Positions 7,683-15,493 of a DNA stretch of 38,920 bases are shown in pieces. The stretch is from assembly GCA_025360285.1 (NCBI GenBank), contig JANYCM010000283.1, positions 1 to 38,920 on the forward strand, in the 5' to 3' direction. Origin of the DNA: Sphingomonadales bacterium (lineage in GTDB: Bacteria > Pseudomonadota > Alphaproteobacteria > Sphingomonadales > Sphingomonadaceae). A program made the translations under genes and the position numbers. How positions within the stretch are numbered: the first letter of the stretch is position 1; each line of letters begins with the position of its first letter. Below the pieces are notes generated by a model. That model saw only the letters and a program-made list of their open reading frames with translations, did not search any database and was not told the DNA's origin.

Positions 7683-8579
7683 CTATGCCTCGCCCAGAAA
7701 GCCGCGTAATTCGGCGATAAAGTCAGCCGTGCGGTCATGGTGCACCCAATGGCCGGCGTTCTGGTACAGCGACACCCGCGCCGTTTTGAACAGCGCCAGC
7801 CGGCCATCAACTGCCGGGTTTGAAGCCCAGCTTTCGGCGCCATAGACCAGCAGGGTGGGGCACGTGATGCGACCCCACAGGCCCTCCAGCTCCTCATGGG
7901 TGATGTCCACCGAACTGAACGAGCGGACATAATTGTCGAATTTCCAGCTGTAGCTGCCGTCTTCATTCTGCAGCATGCCATGGATCGTCAGGTGGCGGGC
8001 CTGTTCCGGGTTCAGATGGCGGTTTTCGGCCTGCATCCGCGCCAGCGCCTCATCCATGCTGGCATAGCGTTTCGGCAGGCGGTGGCTGAGCGCCCGCTGT
8101 TCATCGATCCAGCCACGCAACCGGTTCGCGGCGCTCACCTCGCCGCGTTCGGCGCGCTGTTTGGGGGAGGGGCCAAGGCCTTCGATGGCGACCAATTTGG
8201 CGACATTTTCCGGGTAGAGCCCAGTGTAGCGCAGCGCGATATTGCCGCCCAGCGAATGCGCGACGATGGTCAGTGGTGCCAGTTTTTGCTGATGGATCAG
8301 TTGCGCCAGATCATAGACGAAGGCCGCCATCGAGTAATTGCCATCAGGCGACCAGGCGCTGTCACCATGGCCGCGCAGATCGGGGGCGATAACATGCCAG
8401 TCGCGGGCCAGATCGGCCGCTACCCAGTCCCAGTTTCGGCAATGGTCGCGGCCGCCGTGGAGCAGCAACAGGGGCGGTGCGTCGGCATTGCCCCAATCGA
8501 CATAATGCAGCCGCAGGCGCTGCGAAATGAAGCTGTTGGAGGTGGGGCCTGCCAGGGCAGGCGGACGGGGCAGGACCAT
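7683..8579 (-). CDS. Alpha/beta-fold hydrolase
   Basis: 298 residues with the classical alpha/beta hydrolase plan: the oxyanion HGG motif near residue 41, DLRGHGDS after strand 4, nucleophile Ser109 in AHSLGG, an acidic residue in the VYGAES segment, and the general-base His in NAGHWVHHD near the C-terminus. It has no signal peptide, so it should be cytoplasmic. The substrate cannot be predicted; ester or epoxide hydrolysis are both common for this type. The start follows the stop of the dienelactone-hydrolase-like gene by two bases, so the two genes form an operon read from the divergent promoter region near 9480-9518. Confidence 0.85.
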   Translation of the reverse strand: MVLPRPPALAGPTSNSFISQRLRLHYVDWGNADAPPLLLLHGGRDHCRNWDWVAADLARDWHVIAPDLRGHGDSAWSPDGNYSMAAFVYDLAQLIHQQKLAPLTIVAHSLGGNIALRYTGLYPENVAKLVAIEGLGPSPKQRAERGEVSAANRLRGWIDEQRALSHRLPKRYASMDEALARMQAENRHLNPEQARHLTIHGMLQNEDGSYSWKFDNYVRSFSSVDITHEELEGLWGRITCPTLLVYGAESWASNPAVDGRLALFKTARVSLYQNAGHWVHHDRTADFIAELRGFLGEA

Positions 8580-8581
8580 GG

Positions 8582-9472
8582 TCAGGCCGGCCCCGGCCCG
8601 ACACCATTGGCCTTGAAATGTGCCAGCAGCCGCGCCCAGCCATCGGCCGCTGCCTTTTCATTGTAACTGGGACGATAATCGGCGTGAAAACCATGTTCGG
8701 CATCGGGATAGACGATGATCTCGCTCTTGCTGCCGGCAGCCTTCAGGGCGGCGCGCATGGCCTCGACATCGCTCAGGGGAATCCCCCTATCGAGCCCGCC
8801 ATAAAGTCCGAGCACCGGCGCGTTGAGTTCGCCGGCCAGTTCCAGCGGATATTTGCGCTCATCCGTAACCGGCTCGCCCGGTTTGGGCGGTGCCAGCCGG
8901 CCATACCAGGCCGTGCCGGCCTTCAACAGCGCGAAACGGGCCACAGCCATCCAGGTGACAGCGCCACCCCAGCAGAAGCCGGTGATGGCGAGGCGCTTCT
9001 TGTCAACAAAGCCCTGGGCTGTCAGCCAATCGAGCGTAGTGCCGACATCGCCCATTACCTGTTCATTCTTGGCGGCACCGACAATGCGGAAGATTTCCTT
9101 GAAATCCATGGTCTTGGCGAGCGTCCGATCCGGATCATTGCGGTAGAAGAATTCCGGCGCGATGGCGACATAGCCGGCGCGGGCGAAGCGGCGGCAGATG
9201 TCACGGATATATTCGTGCAGCCCAAAGACTTCATTGACGACAATCACCGCGGGATAGCGCCCCTTGCCCGCCGGCCGCGCCATATAGCCGGGCAGGCCGC
9301 CGGTCATGACGACGCTGTCGATGGCCAGGCCGTCGGTGCTGGTAGTGATTGGTGCGGCATTGGCACCAACGGCGATGGCGGCGTAGCCGGCGGCGACCAG
9401 CCCGGCCAGGCTGCGGCGTGACAGCAGCAGGTCCTCGGGCGGCGTGCCTTCAGGGCGGGTCAAGTTGGTCAT
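8582..9472 (-). CDS. Tat-exported dienelactone-hydrolase family protein
   Basis: 296 residues from the ATG at 9472, chosen because GGGAG sits 8 bases upstream; a TTG at 9487 would give a slightly longer form. The N-terminus has a twin-arginine signal (LLLSRRSLAGLVAAG, Arg19-Arg20) followed by a hydrophobic stretch ending in ANAAP, so the folded enzyme is probably exported to the periplasm. The fold shows VNEVFGLHEY near the N-terminus, nucleophile Cys in GFCWGGA, Asp in GGLDRGIP and His in EHGFHAD: the Cys-Asp-His triad of dienelactone hydrolases. In that family the reaction is lactone or ester hydrolysis. No aromatic-degradation genes are adjacent, so the true substrate is uncertain. It is the first gene of a two-hydrolase operon and diverges from dctA with only 46 bases between. 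Confidence 0.85.
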   Translation of the reverse strand: MTNLTRPEGTPPEDLLLSRRSLAGLVAAGYAAIAVGANAAPITTSTDGLAIDSVVMTGGLPGYMARPAGKGRYPAVIVVNEVFGLHEYIRDICRRFARAGYVAIAPEFFYRNDPDRTLAKTMDFKEIFRIVGAAKNEQVMGDVGTTLDWLTAQGFVDKKRLAITGFCWGGAVTWMAVARFALLKAGTAWYGRLAPPKPGEPVTDERKYPLELAGELNAPVLGLYGGLDRGIPLSDVEAMRAALKAAGSKSEIIVYPDAEHGFHADYRPSYNEKAAADGWARLLAHFKANGVGPGPA

Positions 9473-9518
9473 GCCGGAAACTCCCAAGGTGCGCTGCGCG
9501 GCAACCTAGCGGCGCGGC

Positions 9519-10889
9519 ATGGCGATGCAAACCCCGGTGTTTGCGGACTTGTCGCCGCGCTTGCCGCCCGGCATGAAGACGGGAACAGTTGGGGGAACCG
9601 TCATCATCACGCCCACACCGGTGATCGTGCGCCGCCCGTTGTGGCGGCAGCTTTATGTGCAGGTGCTGCTGGCGATCCTGATCGGCGGTGCCATCGGCCA
9701 TTTCGCCCCGGCGACCGGCACCGCGATGAAGCCGCTGGGGGATGCCTTCATCAAGCTGGTCAAGATGGTCATCGCGCCGGTCGTGTTCCTGACCATAACC
9801 ACCGGCATTGCCGGCATGCGTGATCTGGGCTCGGTTGGCCGTGTCGCTGCCAAGGCCTTTGCCTATTTTCTGACATTTTCGACTCTGGCGCTGGTCGTCG
9901 GGCTGGTCGTTGGCAATCTGATCAAACCGGGGGCCGGCCTGAATATCGATCCGGCCAGCCTGTCGGCGACGGAAGTCAGCGGCTATGTTGCCAAGGCGCA
10001 TGACGCCACCATTGTGGGCTTTCTGGCAGCGATCATCCCCGACACCGTGGTGGGGGCCTTTGCCGAAGGCAATCTGCTGCAAATCCTGTTCTTTTCGATC
10101 AGCTTCGGCATCGCGCTGGCGTTGGTTGGCGCGCCCGCACAACCCCTGGTGGCGGTGCTCGATGCGGCTACAGCGGCGGTGTTCCGGCTGGTGGCGATCT
10201 TCATGGCGGCGGCGCCGATCGGCGCGTTGGGAGCCTTTGCCTTTACCATCGGCAAATATGGGCTCGGCACGGTCGCCAATCTGGCAGCGCTTGTCGGCAC
10301 CTTCTATCTGACGGCACTGATCTTCGTCCTCGGCGTGCTCGGGCTGGTGGCGCGGGCGGCGGGATTTTCGATCTTCCGGTTGATCGCCTATCTGCGTGCC
10401 GAATTATTGCTGGTGCTGGGCACCAGTTCATCGGAATCGGCGCTGCCCAGCCTGATGGACAAACTGGAAGCGGCGGGCTGCCCCAAGCCCATTGTCGGCC
10501 TGGTCGTGCCGACGGGGTATTCGTTCAACCTGGATGGTACCAATATTTACATGACGTTGGCGGCGCTGTTCATCGCCCAGGCGACCAATATCCATCTGTC
10601 ACTTGGCGAACAATTGCTGCTGCTTGGCGTGGCGATGCTCAGTTCTAAGGGCGCTGCCGGTGTAACGGGGGCCGGATTCATCACCCTGGCCGCGACATTG
10701 TCGATCGTGCCCAGCATCCCGGTAGCGGGCATGGCGCTGATCCTGGGGGTCGATCGTTTCATGTCAGAATGCCGGTCACTCACCAATTTCATCGGCAATG
10801 CGGTCGCAACGATCGTCGTGTCGCGTTGGGAAGGCGGCATTGATGAGGAACGTTTCACCCATGTGCTGGGCGGCGGGACACGATCATAA
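9519..10889 (+). CDS. dctA: C4-dicarboxylate:cation symporter (DAACS family)
   Basis: 456 residues and closely like DctA throughout. Recognisable segments are [20 protein letters not shown], the re-entrant loop serine motif [27 protein letters not shown], and [14 protein letters not shown], all part of the substrate- and Na+-binding core of this family. It should import succinate, fumarate or malate across the inner membrane using a cation gradient. The start at 9519 gives an N-terminal tail about 40 residues longer than in E. coli; an ATG at 9573 would shorten it, and no strong ribosome site decides. The 3' end overlaps the convergent Nramp-like gene by six bases. Confidence 0.92.
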   Translation: MAMQTPVFADLSPRLPPGMKTGTVGGTVIITPTPVIVRRPLWRQLYVQVLLAILIGGAIGHFAPATGTAMKPLGDAFIKLVKMVIAPVVFLTITTGIAGMRDLGSVGRVAAKAFAYFLTFSTLALVVGLVVGNLIKPGAGLNIDPASLSATEVSGYVAKAHDATIVGFLAAIIPDTVVGAFAEGNLLQILFFSISFGIALALVGAPAQPLVAVLDAATAAVFRLVAIFMAAAPIGALGAFAFTIGKYGLGTVANLAALVGTFYLTALIFVLGVLGLVARAAGFSIFRLIAYLRAELLLVLGTSSSESALPSLMDKLEAAGCPKPIVGLVVPTGYSFNLDGTNIYMTLAALFIAQATNIHLSLGEQLLLLGVAMLSSKGAAGVTGAGFITLAATLSIVPSIPVAGMALILGVDRFMSECRSLTNFIGNAVATIVVSRWEGGIDEERFTHVLGGGTRS

Positions 10890-12152
10890 TGATGCGAACA
10901 TTACGCCCGATGCCAGCGCCATAAGCGCCGTCGCGGCCCAGCCGAAGCGGCTGGTCCAGCCTTTCAGCGCGAAGATTCCCATCACTGCCGGGCGCTGGGC
11001 CAGCAGCATGATGACGACCATCACCGGCACGGCGACGACGCCATTGACCACGGCGCTCCAGAACAACGCCTGCATCGGATCGACATGGGCGAAATCCAGC
11101 CCGATAGCGGCGAGGGTGGCGAGGCTGATAACCCCATAGAAATGCAGGGCCTGTCGCGGTTTCAGCGCCAGCCCGGTGCGCCAGCCCATGACTTCGGACA
11201 GGGCATAGGCAGCCGAGCCGGCCAGAACCGGAATCGCCAATAGCCCGGTGGCGATGATGCCGGTGGCGAACAGCGCGAAGGCCAGATCCCCGGCGATCGG
11301 CCGCAGCGCCTTGGCCGCATCGGCGGCGGTGGCGATATTGGTCACCCCGGCATTGTGCAGGGTGACGGCGGTGCCGAGCATGATGGCGAGCGCGATCAGG
11401 TTGGAGAACGCCATGCCGCCCCAGGTATCGATGCGCAGGCGGCGGAACTCGGCGGGGGCGCTGATCCGGTCATGCTTCAGCGGGCGGCCCTGGCGGGCGG
11501 CGATGTCTTCCACCTCCTGCGCCGCCTGCCAGAAAAACAGATAGGGGCTGATGGTGGTGCCGAAGATAGCGACGATCATCGTCGCAGCAGCGCCGGTCAT
11601 CGGCAGCCCTGGCCAGACCAGCGCCACCACCACTTGGCGCCATGGCACATCGACCAGCAGCACGACACCGACATAGGCGAACAGTGACAAGGTCAACCAT
11701 TTCAATATCTTGACATAGCTGTGATAGGATACAAAAATCTGCAGCGTGAGCGAACCCAGCGCAAAAACGATGGCAAAGTTGCGCCGTGACAGGCCGGTGA
11801 CGAGTTCCGCTGCGGCACCCATGGCGGCAATATCGGCGGCAATGTTGAGCGTGTTGGCGATCAGCAGCAACACGACGACGCTGGCCGCCACCCAGGCCGG
11901 GAAGCTGCGCCGCATGTTGGCGGCAAGGCCGCGGCCACTGATCCGGGCGATCTGGGCGCAGATCAACTGGAATACCGCCATGAACGGATAGGTCAGGAAC
12001 AGCGTCCAGAGCATCGCCAGACCAAAACGTGCGCCGGCCTGCGAGTAGGTGGCAATGCCCGAAGGATCGTCATCGGCGGCACCGGTGACAAGGCCCGGCC
12101 CCAGCGCCGTGAACGGGTTGAAACGCCGGGGCTGGGGAGGTATTTTTTCCAT
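10884..12152 (-). CDS. Nramp-like divalent metal transporter (divergent branch)
   Basis: 422 residues, about eleven hydrophobic spans, with the overall pattern of Nramp-family proteins ([16 protein letters not shown] in the first span, [15 protein letters not shown] after the sixth). The canonical metal-site motifs differ: DPGN of the first span is DPSG here (residues 29-32), and the sixth-span MPH is replaced by an IFGTTISPY segment. This places it in a divergent, widely distributed Nramp branch whose ion is not settled, so Mn2+/Fe2+ transport should not be assumed. Its start lies one base after the tesB stop, implying one transcript with tesB. The 3' end overlaps dctA. Confidence 0.8.
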   Translation of the reverse strand: MEKIPPQPRRFNPFTALGPGLVTGAADDDPSGIATYSQAGARFGLAMLWTLFLTYPFMAVFQLICAQIARISGRGLAANMRRSFPAWVAASVVVLLLIANTLNIAADIAAMGAAAELVTGLSRRNFAIVFALGSLTLQIFVSYHSYVKILKWLTLSLFAYVGVVLLVDVPWRQVVVALVWPGLPMTGAAATMIVAIFGTTISPYLFFWQAAQEVEDIAARQGRPLKHDRISAPAEFRRLRIDTWGGMAFSNLIALAIMLGTAVTLHNAGVTNIATAADAAKALRPIAGDLAFALFATGIIATGLLAIPVLAGSAAYALSEVMGWRTGLALKPRQALHFYGVISLATLAAIGLDFAHVDPMQALFWSAVVNGVVAVPVMVVIMLLAQRPAVMGIFALKGWTSRFGWAATALMALASGVMFASL

Positions 12153-12153
12153 A

Positions 12154-13062
12154 TCAATCAGCGCGATAGCGGATCAAACCTTCCTGCATGACGCTGGCAA
12201 TCTGCGCGCCGGAACGCGTGTAGATCAGTCCGCGGTTGAGGCCGCGGCCGCCGCCGGACACCGGCGAATCCTGGTCGAACAACAGCCAGTCATTCATGTC
12301 CGGCGTGGCGTTGAACCAGATGGCATGGTCCAGGCTGGCGGCTTGCAGGCGGGGGTTGGTCCAGGCGATGGCATGGGGCAGCAGGCAGACATCGAGCATG
12401 GTCATGTCGCTGGCATAGGCGAGCAGGGCGCGGGCGACGGGGGGGGCGACGCTGACCGGGGCGGCGAGGCGGCACCAGTGGTGGTTGCGAGGCGGGTGAA
12501 CCTTGGGCTTGAACGGGTCGAGATGTTCGACGGCGCGGAATTCGATCGGGCGTTCGCGGGTTTTCCACAGTGTTTTGAAGGGCTCAGGCGCCTTGTCGGC
12601 GTGGCGCGCCATCAATTCGCCTTCGCTGGTCAATTGTTCCGGCGGTGTTACCTTGGGGTGTGAGAAGCTGTGTTCAAGCCCTTGTTCCTGCAACTGAAAA
12701 CTGGCTGTCATGTTGAAGATCGGCCGGCCGTGCTGGATGGCGATGACCCGGCGGGTGGTAAAGCTCTGCCCGTCACGGTCGCGTTCCACCCGGTAGACAA
12801 TCGGATGGGCCGGATCACCCGGACGCAGAAAATAGCTGTGCAATGAATGACATAGCCGGTCGGGCCGGACAGTTTTTGAGGCCGCCATCAGCGCCTGCGC
12901 CACGACCTGGCCGCCATAAACCCGCATCCAGCCGGCGTTGGTCGATTGGCCGCGGAACAGATCGGCCTCCAGCGGCTCGACATCGAGCAGCGCCAGCAAA
13001 CGGGCGACACTTTCGGCCGGATCGATCGGAGATTTCGGGGTTTCAGCGGTCATTTGCGGCAT
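12154..13062 (-). CDS. tesB: Acyl-CoA thioesterase II
   Basis: 302 residues with the double hot-dog layout of TesB. Marks include GGQVVAQALMAASKTV and HSLHSYFLRPGDP in the first half, SLDHAIWFN in the second, and the C-terminal SGGGRGLNRGLIYTRSGAQ with a conserved Gln. The Asp in SLDHA and the C-terminal Gln fit the known Asp-Thr-Gln catalytic set of E. coli TesB. It hydrolyses acyl-CoA to free acid and CoA in the cytoplasm. An alternative in-frame ATG lies at 13053. The Nramp-like gene follows after one base, a pairing with no obvious functional logic. Confidence 0.92.
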   Translation of the reverse strand: MPQMTAETPKSPIDPAESVARLLALLDVEPLEADLFRGQSTNAGWMRVYGGQVVAQALMAASKTVRPDRLCHSLHSYFLRPGDPAHPIVYRVERDRDGQSFTTRRVIAIQHGRPIFNMTASFQLQEQGLEHSFSHPKVTPPEQLTSEGELMARHADKAPEPFKTLWKTRERPIEFRAVEHLDPFKPKVHPPRNHHWCRLAAPVSVAPPVARALLAYASDMTMLDVCLLPHAIAWTNPRLQAASLDHAIWFNATPDMNDWLLFDQDSPVSGGGRGLNRGLIYTRSGAQIASVMQEGLIRYRAD

Positions 13063-13207
13063 GACTAGCGGGCGTGGCGGGCGCTGTCATCCCCGTTGGC
13101 CGGGATTCGCCGGTAGTGCGGCCGGTCATGGCGGGGCAAAACCCGGCTGTCGCGTGGGTTTGTGTCGATCGGCAACTGTCTCTTATAACGGAATCGCCAC
13201 CGATCGC

Positions 13208-13236
13208 TTGACAGGCACCGGGCCGCTGCCTATCCC
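13208..13236 (+). promoter_or_regulatory. Promoter of tRNA-Asp
   Basis: TTGACA at 13208-13213 is a consensus -35 box, followed after 17 bases by TATCCC at 13231-13236 as a weaker -10. Transcription would start near 13243, about 12 bases before the mature tRNA 5' end. Confidence 0.65.
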
Positions 13237-13254
13237 GCCGCTTCCGCATCGCTT

Positions 13255-13331
<77 letters not shown>

Positions 13332-13355
13332 TGCGTTTATTGTTGTTGGCAAGTC

Positions 13356-13436
13356 GGTGCCAGCCCGCACTCCCGCCGGGCCACCCACTTCAATATGCTA
13401 TCGCTGGGTGGACGGGCGGGGGTGCGGGCTGGCACC
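13356..13436. repeat. Long near-perfect palindrome downstream of tRNA-Asp
   Basis: GGTGCCAGCCCGCA (13356-13369) and TGCGGGCTGGCACC (13423-13436) pair perfectly over 14 bases. Pairing continues inward with a few mismatches through CCCGCC/GGCGGG to CCACCCA (13381-13387) and TGGGTGG (13405-13411), leaving a 17-base loop. Outward, AGTC/AACT-type pairing adds a few more bases. It may terminate the tRNA transcript, shield the opposite chorismate mutase gene, or be a mobile palindromic element. Confidence 0.75.
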
Positions 13437-13451
13437 AACTCAACAAGCAAC

Positions 13452-13754
13452 CTATCCCCGCAGCCGGTCCCATTCCGCCAGTTCGTAAGCGATCGAAGCT
13501 TCGACCAGCCTTTCCCACAAATCCGCCGCCAGCCCGGCCGGCAACCCCGCCGCCACTGCCGCTGCTTCGGCATTGGCGATCACCTGCGCCTTGCGGGCTT
13601 CATCGCGCACGGCGCCGCGGTCGGGCTTGATGCGCGCCGCCGCTGCCATATAGGCAAAGCGCCGCGCCAGCAGCGCCACCAGATCGGCATCCAGCGCATC
13701 GACCCCGGCACGCACTTCGGCCATCGTCATGCAGGCATCCGCTGCCAAGGTCAT
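13452..13754 (-). CDS. Chorismate mutase, AroQ type
   Basis: 100 residues from the ATG at 13754. All helical, with the AroQ-class pattern VRAGVDALDADLVALLARR near the N-terminus, a Lys and an Arg (RIKPDRGAVRDEARKAQV) in the middle helix, and a C-terminal helix ending ASIAYELAEWDRLRG. This class converts chorismate to prephenate; small stand-alone members may also act as isochorismate-pyruvate lyases. Its ATG overlaps the TGA of the upstream DUF2842-like gene (ATGA), showing translational coupling. A longer frame extending to 13964 is rejected because that part is out-of-frame shadow of the neighbour. Confidence 0.85.
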   Translation of the reverse strand: MTLAADACMTMAEVRAGVDALDADLVALLARRFAYMAAAARIKPDRGAVRDEARKAQVIANAEAAAVAAGLPAGLAADLWERLVEASIAYELAEWDRLRG

Positions 13755-13990
13755 CGCGGTGCATCCTTGCGGGTCCAATGCCCGGTGTTCATCCACAGGA
13801 ACAGCGGTCGCAGCGGCAGCACCCAGGCGACGCCGGCCACGGCATAGCCCAGCACCATCACTGCCATCGGCAGCGTCGCCAGCGCAGCGGCACAGGAGGC
13901 CACCAGCCCGGCATAGAGCGCCAGATAGGCCAGCAGGCCGAGTATGCCGACGGGTTTGCGCCACGAGGGTTCAGGAGGGACAGCAGCCAT
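13751..13990 (-). CDS. DUF2842-like small membrane protein
   Basis: 79 residues with two hydrophobic spans (about 15-35 and 39-60) and the ending VAGVAWVLPLRPLFLWM, which is the signature I associate with the alphaproteobacterial DUF2842 family. Function unknown. It lies 9 bases after the 5-formyl-THF cyclo-ligase stop and overlaps the chorismate mutase start, so it belongs to the same transcript. Confidence 0.75.
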   Translation of the reverse strand: MAAVPPEPSWRKPVGILGLLAYLALYAGLVASCAAALATLPMAVMVLGYAVAGVAWVLPLRPLFLWMNTGHWTRKDAPR

Positions 13991-13999
13991 GCCCGCCTG

Positions 14000-14572
14000 T
14001 TACCGGGCCTTGCGGCAATCCACCAGCCGTGTCGGTGTCGCGACCCAGTCGAGCGCCACGTCCCAGGGGTCCTGGGGCAGGGCGTCGGCGATCTGGACGT
14101 CCCAGGCCAGGCCAATGGTGGTGATGCGCCCCGTGGTGCCCAGCGCCGCCAGCGTCCGGTCATAATGGCCGGCCCCCTGGCCCAGGCGTGTGCCGTCAAG
14201 GGTCACGGCGACCAGAGGCACCAGCAGCACGTCCGGCCGCACGTCAGGCGCGGTGGCGGCGGGTTCCGGAATGCTGCCAAAGCCCGGCAGCAGATCGGGG
14301 AGCGCGGCGCTGTGGAAGGCCAGCGCCGCGCCGGTGACGCGGGGAAACGCCAGCCCGGGCCGCGCCGCCGCCAGCCAGCGCGGGTCGATCTCGTCGCCGC
14401 ACGCGGCATAGCTGGCGATGACCGCGGCGTCGGCAAGGGCTGGCAGCAATTGCGCCGCCAGCGCCTGTTCGAGTCGACTCCGCTCACCATCTGGCAAGTC
14501 GGCGACAAAGGCCTGGCGTTCGCGGCGGAAATGGCGGCGCAGCGCCGGCTTGGTTTCGTCGGACACGCGCAC
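14000..14572 (-). CDS. 5-formyltetrahydrofolate cyclo-ligase
   Basis: 190 residues. The C-terminal signature TLDGTRLGQGAGHYDRTLA is the ATP/phosphate-binding motif of this family (usual GxxLGxGxGYYD), and an early RRHFRRERQAF fits its N-terminal basic helix. It converts 5-formyl-THF to 5,10-methenyl-THF with ATP in the cytoplasm. The start is a GTG at 14572, with a second GTG two codons later; neither has a strong ribosome site. It directly follows the 6S RNA gene on the same strand, as in many proteobacteria (ygfA/fau next to ssrS), so it may be expressed by read-through from the 6S promoter. Confidence 0.92.
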   Translation of the reverse strand: MRVSDETKPALRRHFRRERQAFVADLPDGERSRLEQALAAQLLPALADAAVIASYAACGDEIDPRWLAAARPGLAFPRVTGAALAFHSAALPDLLPGFGSIPEPAATAPDVRPDVLLVPLVAVTLDGTRLGQGAGHYDRTLAALGTTGRITTIGLAWDVQIADALPQDPWDVALDWVATPTRLVDCRKAR

Positions 14573-14609
14573 CTGATCGGGGAAAATGTCGGCGGGACCA
14601 CCATGGGCC

Positions 14610-14747
14610 GTTGCGAGAGGATCCTCTGACGCCGTTTACGTCAGGTGGGAGCCAGATAGGACGGACCAGGATCCGCCCAGGGCCAGCCCCCTAGGATAGT
14701 GAATCGCCTCAGGGATGCTCGATGCTCGTACCGGGCAGTACCCGCCT
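14610..14747 (-). ncRNA. ssrS: 6S RNA
   Basis: The 230-base gap between zapA and the 5-formyl-THF cyclo-ligase gene is the usual site of 6S RNA in alphaproteobacteria. On the minus strand it contains TCCCTGAGGCGATTCA and, further on, TGGTCCGTCC, which match the conserved 5' and 3' parts flanking the central bubble of E. coli 6S RNA (TCCCCTGAGCCGAT and CGGTCCGTCC). AGGCGGG at the predicted 5' end can pair with CCCACCT at 14643-14649. 6S RNA mimics an open promoter and binds the housekeeping RNA polymerase. The 5' end is set by the promoter below; the 3' end is uncertain and could lie between about 14600 and 14640. Confidence 0.82.
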
Positions 14748-14753
14748 GGGGCC

Positions 14754-14782
14754 AATATAGGCGCGGCGGCGGGGAAGCTCAA
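14754..14782 (-). promoter_or_regulatory. Promoter of 6S RNA
   Basis: On the minus strand TTGAGC (14782-14777) and TATATT (14759-14754) are separated by 17 bases, a good housekeeping promoter. It would start transcription near 14747, where the RNA's pairing 5' end begins. Confidence 0.7.
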
Positions 14783-14801
14783 CCGGCGTTTGAAGGGCGT
14801 T

Positions 14802-15104
14802 CTACCCCGCCAGCGCCGTCGCCAGTGCTTCGGCCTGGTCGGCCAGCCTTGCCAGGCGGGCGTCCTCGCCGGCGTCGCACGCCATCGGGACGATCTTGCC
14901 GGCGCGGACGTCATGGAGTTCGTCGGCGATCATCAGCGCCGCCATCAACAGCAGGCGCGCCTCGCTCATCGCGCCGAGTCCGGCGGTGAGTTTTTCGGCG
15001 CGGGCGGCGATATCGCGGGCCAGTGTCTGGAGATGCGCTTCTTCACCATCGCGGCACGACAGCGGATAGTTGCGGCCGCCGATTTCAACGATCACTTGTG
15101 CCAT
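14802..15104 (-). CDS. zapA: Cell division protein ZapA
   Basis: 100 residues, the family's usual length. The N-terminal VIVEIGGRNYPLSCRDGEE and the helix HLQTLARDIAARAEKL, followed by a coiled-coil tail (LARLADQAEALATALAG), match ZapA, which binds FtsZ and cross-links filaments at the division ring. It lies between a small coiled-coil gene and 6S RNA on the same strand, a conserved alphaproteobacterial order. Confidence 0.93.
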   Translation of the reverse strand: MAQVIVEIGGRNYPLSCRDGEEAHLQTLARDIAARAEKLTAGLGAMSEARLLLMAALMIADELHDVRAGKIVPMACDAGEDARLARLADQAEALATALAG

Positions 15105-15140
15105 GGCGGGGCCTTTCGGGTGGCGGGAGCGCGCTTTTTC

Positions 15141-15172
15141 CCCGTCATCCCAGCCTTCGCTGGGATGACGGG
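15141..15172. repeat. Dispersed palindrome, CCCGTCATCCCAGC type
   Basis: CCCGTCATCCCAGC (15141-15154), loop CTTC, GCTGGGATGACGGG (15159-15172): a perfect 14-bp stem. It lies between zapA and the upstream small gene. A related palindrome occurs at 24774-24800, so this is probably a member of a genome-wide repeat family rather than a local terminator. Confidence 0.75.
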
Positions 15173-15200
15173 AGTGTTTTGGCCGCGTGTCATCGCTGGC

Positions 15201-15419
15201 CTAACCATCGCCGATGATCGCATCCAGCGCCGCCAGCGCCTCGGCGGCGGCGGCTTCGATCCGCTGGCTGCGTGCCATTCGCGCCGCGAATTCGGCTTCG
15301 CGGGCGTTTAGTTCGGCTTCGCGTGCCGCAAGGGCTGCCGCCCGCGCGGCCAGCCCTGTGCTGATCCGGGCCAGCGCGGCCTCGATACGGTCGGCGGCGG
15401 TGGCGATTTCGTGGCTCAT
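15201..15419 (-). CDS. Small coiled-coil protein upstream of zapA
   Basis: 72 residues from ATG 15419, with GAGG seven bases upstream. Composition is Ala/Glu/Arg-rich with heptad-like repeats (AALAAREAELNAREAEFAAR), so one long coiled coil is expected. No family function is recognised. Its position just before zapA in the same direction suggests a link to division, which is inference. Composition bias could mimic coding, but the start and position favour a real gene. Confidence 0.7.
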   Translation of the reverse strand: MSHEIATAADRIEAALARISTGLAARAAALAAREAELNAREAEFAARMARSQRIEAAAAEALAALDAIIGDG

Positions 15420-15493
15420 CAACCTCAGGCTAACACTGGCAACAGCCCAATCGATAGGGCAGGGCGGGGGCGTCGGTCAAATAGCCTGAAGGA

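Noticed and set aside
7352-7720. 122-codon plus-strand frame in the intergenic gap
   Set aside because: No ribosome site, biased composition, and it crosses a terminator-like hairpin and the end of the opposite gene.
13176-13187. CTGTCTCTTATA, matching the start of a transposase-adapter end sequence
   Set aside because: The match stops after 12 bases and continues differently (ACGG), so contamination or a transposon end is not supported.
13452-13964. 170-residue version of chorismate mutase
   Set aside because: The extra N-terminal part is an Ala/Gly/Arg-rich shadow of the overlapping DUF2842-like gene; the 100-residue form matches the family length.
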